Source: Flavobacteriaceae bacterium (GTDB taxonomy: Bacteria > Bacteroidota > Bacteroidia > Flavobacteriales > Flavobacteriaceae). From it: a DNA stretch of 7,066 nt. The stretch lies in the NCBI GenBank assembly GCA_947458575.1, contig CANHBE010000138.1:1-7066 (forward strand), given 5' to 3'. The notes beneath the pieces were generated by a model. It was not told where the DNA came from. It worked only from the letters and a program-made list of their open reading frames with translations, and searched no databases. Positions 1-6,236 of this stretch are shown here, piece after piece. A program made the position numbers and the translations under genes. The first letter of the stretch is position 1. Each line of letters begins with the position of its first letter.

Positions 1-1491
1 ACCGGAAGTCCGGATTTTGATACATTAGAGCAGTTAGCCCTCGGATATGGCGATATTTGGCACAGCTCTTTTGAGCAAGGTTATAAGAATGCTTTTCAGG
101 ATTTGGCGATCCAATCTTCAATATTGTTCTGGTATATTAATGATTTTGAGGGTCTCGATATCGGTGTGAGTTGGCGTATCAATCCCAATGCTTTCGCGCT
201 GAGAAAAAATGTCTGGGAAACCATAGGTGGATTTGATTGCGATTATCAAAACATTCAAATGCAGGCACTCGATTTCGGATTCAATGCGCTGCGAAATCAA
301 GGCGCAATTCCACTTTATGTAAAAGGTCTTTTCCCATCCGAAACTATTGAGACAGTGCGGATATCCGCCAAAGATCGTTACGCTTTTTTTATCAAGAATT
401 TTAAGGTAGATCATGCGCTATTTATGATTTATCGCAAAGGCATTTGGAAATTTAGCGAGTGGAATGCTTTTCTTTACGCCAAGCGCAAATTCAGAATGAA
501 AAGTAATAGACCCTTGGTCCCTCCGCGAAAATTGCAACAAGTCAATGGAAGTCCATCGGTTAGTTACATCATTCCAACAATGTTACGGCAAGATTTTACT
601 TTGCGCCTGTTGGAAGATCTCAGCAAGCAAACTTACTTACCAACTCAAGTCGTTGTGGTTGATGCTACTCCTGAAAATCTCCGAGATGAAAGTTTATACA
701 AACAGAATAGTTATCCTTTCGAACTAACGTTAAAGTGGCAAACTACTAAAGGCAGTTGTCGCGCAAGAAACGAAGCAATAAAGCTTTGTAACGGTGATTA
801 TATCGTATTTGGAGATGATGACATTAGAGTTCCCCCAGATTTTATTGAAAACCATATTCGTTTATTGCAAACCTACAAAGCTGGTGCTTGCAACGGATTG
901 GATATTATGGCACATAATGCGCAGGAAGGTCTTGATGATTTATATACAAAACTTCAGGCAATGGACAGTCGCCGTTGGTTTTCCGGTAGTGTTCAGTTTT
1001 ACAGCAACGCTAATTCTTGTGTAAAGAAAGAGTTTGTCGATCGGTTAGTAGGAAATGATATTAACTATGATGGCGGCTATGGAGAAGATGGTGATTTTGG
1101 TATTGCTATGCTAAAGTTAGGTGTTCCGGTGCTGCATAATCCTTTTTCAACTAATTTGCATTTAAAACCACCTAGTGGTGGCTATCGATTTTGGGGTTCG
1201 CAAGCAAAGATTTTAGGAAAGAAACGAAAAACACAACCGTGGGAACTTGATACGCCTGTGAAGTGGATTAGACCAGTTCCGAGTCCAACGCTCATGTATC
1301 AGTTTCACAAACATTTCACACCACAACAAATAACAGAATACAAGCATAAGTATTTTTTTCTTTTTCTGGTTGGTGGCTCTAAATGGACATTCATATTCAG
1401 GTTGCTAAGGATTCCCTTTAAGCTGCTGCAGTTCAGGAAGTCTGTTTTTTACGCAAAAAAACTACTCGCTTTAGGCGTGAGAACGGAATAA
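1..1491 (+). CDS. Tandem-module glycosyltransferase, C-terminal GT2 domain (5' partial)
   Basis: The frame is open without a stop from base 1, so this is the last 496 residues of a longer protein and the true start is off the window. Residues are numbered from base 1. About 1-150 resemble the C-terminal half of a GT-A glycosyltransferase: NPNAFALRKNVWETIGGFD at 61-79 matches the usual acceptor-side 'R..w..vGGFD' pattern, and ALDFGFNALRNQG at 89-101 sits where the ED catalytic motif normally lies, with the glutamate missing. A full GT2 module follows from about 185: a beta-strand start PSVSYIIPT, a nucleotide-binding strand VVVVDAT, the metal-binding triad DDD at 272-274, and a canonical GYGEDGDFG catalytic segment at 359-367. 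The tail (about 449-490) is hydrophobic and basic, suggesting inner-membrane association. It probably adds a sugar to the lipid-linked repeat unit on the cytoplasmic face; donor and linkage cannot be read. The next gene starts 3 bp after the stop, consistent with one operon. Confidence 0.88.
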   Translation, partial: TGSPDFDTLEQLALGYGDIWHSSFEQGYKNAFQDLAIQSSILFWYINDFEGLDIGVSWRINPNAFALRKNVWETIGGFDCDYQNIQMQALDFGFNALRNQGAIPLYVKGLFPSETIETVRISAKDRYAFFIKNFKVDHALFMIYRKGIWKFSEWNAFLYAKRKFRMKSNRPLVPPRKLQQVNGSPSVSYIIPTMLRQDFTLRLLEDLSKQTYLPTQVVVVDATPENLRDESLYKQNSYPFELTLKWQTTKGSCRARNEAIKLCNGDYIVFGDDDIRVPPDFIENHIRLLQTYKAGACNGLDIMAHNAQEGLDDLYTKLQAMDSRRWFSGSVQFYSNANSCVKKEFVDRLVGNDINYDGGYGEDGDFGIAMLKLGVPVLHNPFSTNLHLKPPSGGYRFWGSQAKILGKKRKTQPWELDTPVKWIRPVPSPTLMYQFHKHFTPQQITEYKHKYFFLFLVGGSKWTFIFRLLRIPFKLLQFRKSVFYAKKLLALGVRTE

Positions 1492-1494
1492 TTT

Positions 1495-2499
1495 ATGAGA
1501 TTTTCACTGATTATTTGCACGTACATGCGACCAAAACCACTGCTGGATTTGCTTCAGTCGGTGAAAATACAGACGGTTTATCCGACTGAAATTTTGATTG
1601 TTGATGGTTCGACAAATGAGGAAACCAACACCATGCTTCATCAAAATCATTTTGATGCACTCAAGTATTTCAAGGTTGAAGATCAGGATAGAGGACTAAC
1701 CAAACAAAGAAATTTTGGTATTCGAAATGTGGGAGTTGAGATTGATGTCGTTTGTTTCCTCGACGACGACACGATATTAGATCCAAAGTATTTTGAGGAG
1801 ATAGAGAAAGCCTACCAGCTTTATCCGGATGCTTTAGGCGTTGGAGGCTATATATCGAATGAAAGTCAATGGCACTATGTCGGAAACGACTATCAACACA
1901 ATATCACAGAATATTACTATGATGGATGGATGAAAAAAGACGGCTCTCGATTTGTTCTTAGAAAGCAACTCGGACTCGATAGCGATTGCAAACCCGGTTT
2001 TCTGCCCACTTTTTCCCATGGAAGGAGTGTTGGATTTTTACCACCATCGGGTAAGATCTATGAAGTGGAACAACTCATGGGTGGTGTCTCATCATTTCGG
2101 AAAGCTGTATTCGAAAAGTTTCAGTTTTCAACCTATTTTGTAGGCTATGGCCTTTATGAAGACGCCGACTTCACGTTACGACTTTCAAAAGTTGGAAAGT
2201 TGTATGTCAATACCGCAGCACAACTTGGGCATTTTCACGATAGTTCGGGAAGACCCAATTACTATCGTTATGGCAAAATGGTTGTTCGCAACGGCTGGTA
2301 TGTTTGGCGTGTTAAGCATTCTTATCCAAGTCTTGGTGCTCAATTGAAATGGCACACGATAACCCTTCTGCTGCTGTTTATAAGGTTTGTCAATGTATTA
2401 ACAACAACAAAAAGGAAAGATTCTTTTTTCGAGTTTTCCGGCCGATTGGTCGGATGGTTTTCATTACTTTTGAACAAACCAACTTTACCTAAGAATTGA
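1495..2499 (+). CDS. GT2 family glycosyltransferase
   Basis: A complete 334-residue GT-A fold glycosyltransferase of family 2, a usual length for the family. It opens directly with the first Rossmann-like strand (FSLIICTYMRP, residues 3-13) and the second strand ILIVDGST (33-40). It has the conserved RG....RN element (66-73), the metal- and nucleotide-sugar-binding DDD triad at 90-92, the acceptor-side MGGVSSFRK stretch (195-203), a YEDADF segment with the likely catalytic base at 221-226, and GHFHD at 245-249. A hydrophobic stretch at about 286-302 may hold it at the membrane. Motif order and spacing resemble the C-terminal module of the preceding gene, so the two look like diverged paralogues. 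The ATG at 1495 is 3 bp after the upstream stop and places the first strand at the N-terminus; no strong Shine-Dalgarno site is present. Probable role: transfer of one sugar to the growing undecaprenyl-linked repeat unit. Sugar specificity is unknown. Confidence 0.92.
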   Translation: MRFSLIICTYMRPKPLLDLLQSVKIQTVYPTEILIVDGSTNEETNTMLHQNHFDALKYFKVEDQDRGLTKQRNFGIRNVGVEIDVVCFLDDDTILDPKYFEEIEKAYQLYPDALGVGGYISNESQWHYVGNDYQHNITEYYYDGWMKKDGSRFVLRKQLGLDSDCKPGFLPTFSHGRSVGFLPPSGKIYEVEQLMGGVSSFRKAVFEKFQFSTYFVGYGLYEDADFTLRLSKVGKLYVNTAAQLGHFHDSSGRPNYYRYGKMVVRNGWYVWRVKHSYPSLGAQLKWHTITLLLLFIRFVNVLTTTKRKDSFFEFSGRLVGWFSLLLNKPTLPKN

Positions 2500-2517
2500 A
2501 GATTATAACCATACAAA

Positions 2518-2607
2518 ATGCAGTTTCATTCTATGCAGAAAATCAAGAATAGTTTCTTAATCCTACTAGATTTTTCGCAGAATATTGCTTTCAAGATTTC
2601 CCGATGA
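2518..2607 (+). CDS. Doubtful 29-residue ORF overlapping the next start
   Basis: A short frame begins at an ATG in the only sizeable gap among the first five genes and reads 29 codons (starting MQFHSMQKIKNSFLILL) to a TGA that overlaps the following gene's ATG as ATGA. The same junction type joins the next two genes, which hints at translational coupling. The peptide has a short hydrophobic core (FLILL) and basic residues, but I recognise no family. No ribosome binding site is evident. An open run of 30 codons can easily occur by chance in AT-rich DNA, so it may be a leader peptide, a relic of a lost gene, or nothing. Confidence 0.22.
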   Translation: MQFHSMQKIKNSFLILLDFSQNIAFKISR

Positions 2608-3722
2608 AGCTACTAGTGATTTCGTTTGCTCCTTTTATTAAAAAAGATGGCAATTTTTATGCGTACAGTCCATATATCAAAGAAATGGAAATCTGGGCAA
2701 AGTACTCAGAGGAAATTGCTTTCGCTTGTCCGGTTTTGGAAAATGGAGATGGTCTCTTAATCTCCGAAGTGAAATTTCCCGTCTCCAGATTATTTGTTAC
2801 AAAAGCATTTGATGTTACATCTTTTCCCAGAATCATGAGCGCTTTGCTTTTTTCTTTTGGGAATTTTTATCAGCTATTTCGTGCTATGATTTGGGCAGAC
2901 CATATACACTTGCGTTGTCCAGGAAATTTGGGTTTGATGGCCTGTATGGTGCAGGTGTTCTTTCCCCGGAAAACAAAAACAGCTAAATATGCCGGTAATT
3001 GGGACCCAAAGTCGAAACAACCGCGGGCATACAATTGGCAAAAGTGGTTTTTAAACAACACGATTTTGACCAAAAATATGCAGGTATTGGTTTACGGAGA
3101 ATGGGAAGGCAGATCAAAAAATATTAAACCGTTTTTCACTGCATCATATCGGGATACAGATAAAATATCAGTCAGTCCACGGACTTTAAGTCAGCGAATC
3201 GATTTTATTTTTGTAGGCACGTTACTAAAAGAGAAAAGACCAATCTATGCTGTAAAGTTGGTGCAAAATCTCGTCGACAAAGGAGTAAATGCAAGATTAT
3301 GTTTGTATGGGAATGGTGCAGAGAAATCAAATCTAGAACGTTACATTTCTGACAATCAGCTGGAAGATGTTGTTTTTCTCAGGGGTAATTTTGATTATGA
3401 AGCGATGAAAAAAGTCTATCAAGAAGCACATTTTAACATCTTACCCTCTCAAAGTGAAGGCTGGCCTAAAGTAGTTGCCGAAGGTATGTTTTGGGGTACT
3501 TTACCTATTGCTAGTGCGGTGTCCTGTGTGCCAAATATGTTGGGAAATGGAAGTCGCGGATTTTTATTGAGTATGGATTTGAATCAAGATGTAGCTGCGA
3601 TACTTCAGATCCTCAACAATCAAATTCAGTATGACGAAATGGTGATGAATGGTGTTGAATGGTCGCAAAAATATACTTTGGACTTTTTTGAAGGCGAAAT
3701 TAGAAAGTTGTTGCAACCATGA
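2604..3722 (+). CDS. GT4 family glycosyltransferase with divergent N-terminal half
   Basis: A 372-residue GT-B fold glycosyltransferase. The C-terminal half is clearly GT4: FIFVGTLLKEKRP (201-213) opens the donor-binding Rossmann domain, RLCLYGNGAEKSNLE (231-245) is the usual 'l.i.G.G.....l' strand, and SEGWPKVVAEG (284-294) carries the EX7E pair, E285 and E293, which contacts the nucleotide sugar. The N-terminal acceptor half starts with a beta-strand (KLLVISFAP) but lacks the common GG(A/x)E loop; instead it has DGNFYAYSPYIKEM, LRCPGNLGLMA (103-113) and KYAGNWDP (128-135). The ATG at 2604 is the only plausible start: the frame closes at a TAG at 2550-2552 and no ATG, GTG or TTG lies between. 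Its last bases overlap the next start as ATGA. It probably extends the repeat unit in the cytoplasm as a retaining transferase; donor and acceptor are unknown. Confidence 0.9.
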   Translation: MKLLVISFAPFIKKDGNFYAYSPYIKEMEIWAKYSEEIAFACPVLENGDGLLISEVKFPVSRLFVTKAFDVTSFPRIMSALLFSFGNFYQLFRAMIWADHIHLRCPGNLGLMACMVQVFFPRKTKTAKYAGNWDPKSKQPRAYNWQKWFLNNTILTKNMQVLVYGEWEGRSKNIKPFFTASYRDTDKISVSPRTLSQRIDFIFVGTLLKEKRPIYAVKLVQNLVDKGVNARLCLYGNGAEKSNLERYISDNQLEDVVFLRGNFDYEAMKKVYQEAHFNILPSQSEGWPKVVAEGMFWGTLPIASAVSCVPNMLGNGSRGFLLSMDLNQDVAAILQILNNQIQYDEMVMNGVEWSQKYTLDFFEGEIRKLLQP

Positions 3723-4801
3723 GAATTATCCAACTAATAGATTCATTAGATGTTGGTGGTGCCGAGCGCATAGCTGTAAATTACGCAAATGCTCTTTCTA
3801 AAAAGATAGAATTTTCGGGATTGGTTGCCACAAGAAAGTCCGGAGCCTTGGAAAGCAGCATCGAAGCTAAAGTGTTTTACAATTGCTTGCATAAACGATC
3901 TACGGTCGATATGAAGGCAATTTACAAATTGAAAGCGCTTTGTAAGTTCAATCAAGTTGAATGGGTTCATGCACATGGAACGTCATATTTTACTGCATTC
4001 CTGCTCAAACTGATTCATCGAGATATCAAGATAATTTGGCACGAACATGCAGGTGCAAGAAGTGAAACAAGGTCAATTCATAATGTTGTTTTATGGACAA
4101 TTTCTAAATTTTTCTGTGGCATTGTGGTCGTTAATCACAAGTTGGAGGAATGGTGCCGAAGTAAATTAGCGTTTAATCAAGTCATTTATCTCCCAAATTT
4201 CACAACAGTTGATCATAACGAAGCGAAAGTTACTGTTCTTAAAGGATTGTCAAACAAGAGAATTGTTTGTCTTGCAAATTTGAGAGATCCGAAGAATCAT
4301 GCCCTATTAGTGGAAGTTGCAGGGCTACTAAGGCAAAGCAAACCTGAATGGACATTTCATTTTATCGGAAAAGACCATAAAGACGATTATTCAAATAGTT
4401 TGAAGGCAAAGATCATTGCGAATGGTTTGGGCGACAACGTTTTTATTTATGACGTATGCAATGACATCAGCCATATTCTTAATCAAGCGTCAATTGGAGT
4501 TCTGGCGTCGAGTTCTGAAGGACTTCCCGTAGCGCTACTAGAATACGGATTGAATCAAAAAGCAGTCGTTGTAACCGCTGTTGGTGAGATGCCGTTAGTA
4601 GTCGAAAATGGCGTTACAGGATTTACCGTTCCTTCAAACTCGGTAGATTTATTTTATCAAAGTCTTTTTCAACTCATAGAAGATGAATCCCTCCGACAAC
4701 GATTTGGAGTTGCACTTCAAGAAAAGATTAATACGAGTCATTCTGAGGAATTCGTGATGAAACGATATCTCGATTGGCTAATTCATGATTTGAAATGTTA
4801 A
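3719..4801 (+). CDS. GT4 family glycosyltransferase
   Basis: A complete 360-residue GT-B fold glycosyltransferase of canonical GT4 layout. The N-terminal acceptor domain begins MRIIQLIDSLDVGGAER, with the glycine-rich GGAER loop at 13-17, then VHAHGTS (83-89) and WHEHAG (107-112), both typical strand ends lining the cleft. The donor domain begins near 181 with RIVCLANLRDPKNH (the 'v..l....KnH' motif), followed by FHFIGKD, and ends with SSEGLPVALLEYG, in which E267 and E275 form the EX7E pair. A GVTGF motif follows at 298-302, as in many GT4 enzymes. It starts in a 4-bp ATGA overlap with the previous gene and overlaps the next by 7 bp, so translation is probably coupled. Likely role: retaining transfer of one hexose-type residue to the lipid-linked repeat unit. 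The exact sugar cannot be inferred. Confidence 0.93.
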   Translation: MRIIQLIDSLDVGGAERIAVNYANALSKKIEFSGLVATRKSGALESSIEAKVFYNCLHKRSTVDMKAIYKLKALCKFNQVEWVHAHGTSYFTAFLLKLIHRDIKIIWHEHAGARSETRSIHNVVLWTISKFFCGIVVVNHKLEEWCRSKLAFNQVIYLPNFTTVDHNEAKVTVLKGLSNKRIVCLANLRDPKNHALLVEVAGLLRQSKPEWTFHFIGKDHKDDYSNSLKAKIIANGLGDNVFIYDVCNDISHILNQASIGVLASSSEGLPVALLEYGLNQKAVVVTAVGEMPLVVENGVTGFTVPSNSVDLFYQSLFQLIEDESLRQRFGVALQEKINTSHSEEFVMKRYLDWLIHDLKC

Positions 4802-6141
4802 AAGCAGACCGAACTTATTTTTTACTTATTCTACTTCACATCGTGATTGGTGCTTTGTTGTACAACAACACTATTCTGCCGAAAGTATACGGTTACACAA
4901 TTATTTTTGGTGGAATCTTTTATATCATAAATTCCCAAAACAAGAATAATGAAGTGCTATATGCCATTTCTTACATGGTGGGAAGTGAAATTATTCTGAG
5001 GATGACAAATGGAAATCCGGTCTATGAGTTTTCTAAGTATGGCGTTATGATTTTCACGTTGATTGGAATCTATTATCAGGGAATTTCCAAAAATGCAGTT
5101 GCCTATTGGTTGTTCCTCATACTATTGATACCCGGTGTTTTGATTGCTACTATGGAGTTAAATTATACCATCAGTTTGCGAAAGGAAATCTCATTTAATA
5201 TTTCAGGACCTGTTTGTTTAGGAATCTGTTCCTTATACACTTATAACAGAAAAGTTACCATTGAAGAAGTGAATAATATCTTGCTATGTGTTGGACTCCC
5301 CATCATAAGTTGTTTGATCTATCTTACCATTTACACACCCAATATTAGAGATGTAATCACAGGAACGGAGTCAAACGGATTGACCTCGGGCGGATTTGGA
5401 CCGAATCAGGTTTCAACAATGTTGGGACTTGGGATGTTTATTTTTACTTCAAGATTGATACTGTTATCGCAGTCTGTTTTTCTATTAGCACTTAATCTTT
5501 TTTTAACATTGTACCTCACATATCGTGGATTTGTAACGTTTTCTCGAGGAGGAATGCTAACGGGATTTATTATGATTGCGGTTTTAATCGTAACTACTTA
5601 TTTTTTAATCAATAAGAAAAAGAAGCTACGAATGTTGACTATGATTGTGTTTGCCGCTGGAACATTTACGGCTGCTTGGCTCTATTCATCCAATCAAACA
5701 AACGGAATGATTGTGAAACGATATGCCAACCAAGATGCTTCGGGTAGAGCAAAGGAAGATCTCACCACAGGTCGCGGCGATCTTGCAGCGGAAGAATTCG
5801 AAATCTTTTTGAAGTATCCAGTTTTTGGAATCGGAGTAGGGCGAAATATGGAGACAAGATATGAGCAAACAGGAGAGATTATTGTCTCTCATAGTGAAAT
5901 AACGAGGATGATCGCAGAGCATGGTTCCCTCGGCGTTTTGGCTCTGATGATCTTATTTTTGACACCATTGATTTTATATTTTGATAATAAATACAACATT
6001 TATTTAGTTTGTTTCCTTGCATTTTGGTTGTTTACTATTAATCACGCAGCTATGAGGTTGGCGGCACCAGCTTTCATTTACTCATTATCATTACTCAAGG
6101 TCGTAAAATCCAAGGAGGAAAAGTTATTCCAGTCAGAATAA
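4795..6141 (+). CDS. Wzy/WaaL-type O-antigen polymerase or ligase family membrane protein
   Basis: A 448-residue polytopic inner-membrane protein with about 12 hydrophobic segments by eye (for example about 8-24, 31-46, 80-95, 101-121, 161-180, 202-219, 252-272, 279-296, 376-396 and 400-416). The layout fits the O-antigen ligase/polymerase (Wzy_C) superfamily: FSRGGMLTG at 249-257 is the typical 'SRgg' motif, and a long hydrophilic, probably periplasmic loop runs from about 297 to 375. The loop contains TGRGDL (325-330), YPVFGIGVG (341-349) and VSHSEITRMIAEHGSLG (364-380), matching the 'GR...f..hP..G.G...sHn.yl..l.e.G..G' signature, with H366 and nearby arginines as candidate catalytic residues. 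Among glycosyltransferases and beside an initiating transferase, repeat-unit polymerase (Wzy) is the best guess; a ligase attaching glycan to an acceptor is the alternative, as sequence alone rarely separates them. It starts within the end of the upstream gene (7-bp overlap) and ends before a 95-bp gap. Confidence 0.85.
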   Translation: MLKADRTYFLLILLHIVIGALLYNNTILPKVYGYTIIFGGIFYIINSQNKNNEVLYAISYMVGSEIILRMTNGNPVYEFSKYGVMIFTLIGIYYQGISKNAVAYWLFLILLIPGVLIATMELNYTISLRKEISFNISGPVCLGICSLYTYNRKVTIEEVNNILLCVGLPIISCLIYLTIYTPNIRDVITGTESNGLTSGGFGPNQVSTMLGLGMFIFTSRLILLSQSVFLLALNLFLTLYLTYRGFVTFSRGGMLTGFIMIAVLIVTTYFLINKKKKLRMLTMIVFAAGTFTAAWLYSSNQTNGMIVKRYANQDASGRAKEDLTTGRGDLAAEEFEIFLKYPVFGIGVGRNMETRYEQTGEIIVSHSEITRMIAEHGSLGVLALMILFLTPLILYFDNKYNIYLVCFLAFWLFTINHAAMRLAAPAFIYSLSLLKVVKSKEEKLFQSE

Positions 6142-6188
6142 TTTTAGAGGATTGCTGTTAATTTTATAGGGTATTATTCTCATTTGAC

Positions 6189-6196
6189 TACTTTTG
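6189..6196 (+). promoter_or_regulatory. Possible Bacteroidota -7 promoter element (TACTTTTG)
   Basis: TACTTTTG matches the Bacteroidota primary sigma-factor -7 consensus TAnnTTTG and lies 40 bases before the ATG of the initiating transferase, in the only gap before that gene. The partner -33 TTTG/TTG element is not clear: at the expected spacing there is only a T-rich stretch (ATTTTATAGG, 6161-6170). The gap is AT-rich, so a chance match is quite possible. If real, it would allow the transferase to be transcribed apart from the upstream operon. Confidence 0.3.
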
Positions 6197-6236
6197 TTTT
6201 GCAAAAAGATAATTGCTCGAAAGGGCACTAATTGAT

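Noticed and set aside
103..105. TTG as the start of the first glycosyltransferase
   Set aside because: The same frame is open back to base 1 with plausible coding sequence, and the protein would begin inside a GT-A-like module. The gene is simply cut by the window edge.
118..414. Reverse-strand open frame of 98 codons
   Set aside because: It lies wholly opposite the first glycosyltransferase and its translation shows no recognisable motif. The other reverse-strand frames (1834-2019, 2870-3073, 3746-3976, 5686-5922, 6270-6473) are rejected for the same reason.
2545..2558. Inverted repeat AAGAA/TTCTT in the gap before the first GT4 gene
   Set aside because: A 5-bp A/T-rich stem is expected by chance in this composition and lacks a following T run.
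2500..2603. Promoter in the gap before the first GT4 gene
   Set aside because: No TAnnTTTG match, and no TTTG at all, was found in this stretch, so a promoter is not supported.
5547..5556. AGGAGG followed by ATG, looking like an internal ribosome site and start
   Set aside because: It is in frame within the polymerase-type gene and encodes the conserved SRGGM motif. The spacing to the ATG is only one base, too short for a normal site.
6112..6120. Perfect Shine-Dalgarno-like AAGGAGGAA near the end of the polymerase-type gene
   Set aside because: No ATG, GTG or TTG follows at a suitable distance. The bases encode lysine and glutamate codons of the C-terminal tail.
6192..6206. Small hairpin TTTTG-loop-CAAAA as a terminator
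   Set aside because: The stem is five mostly A/T pairs with no GC-rich core and no proper T-tract after it, so it is too weak to call.
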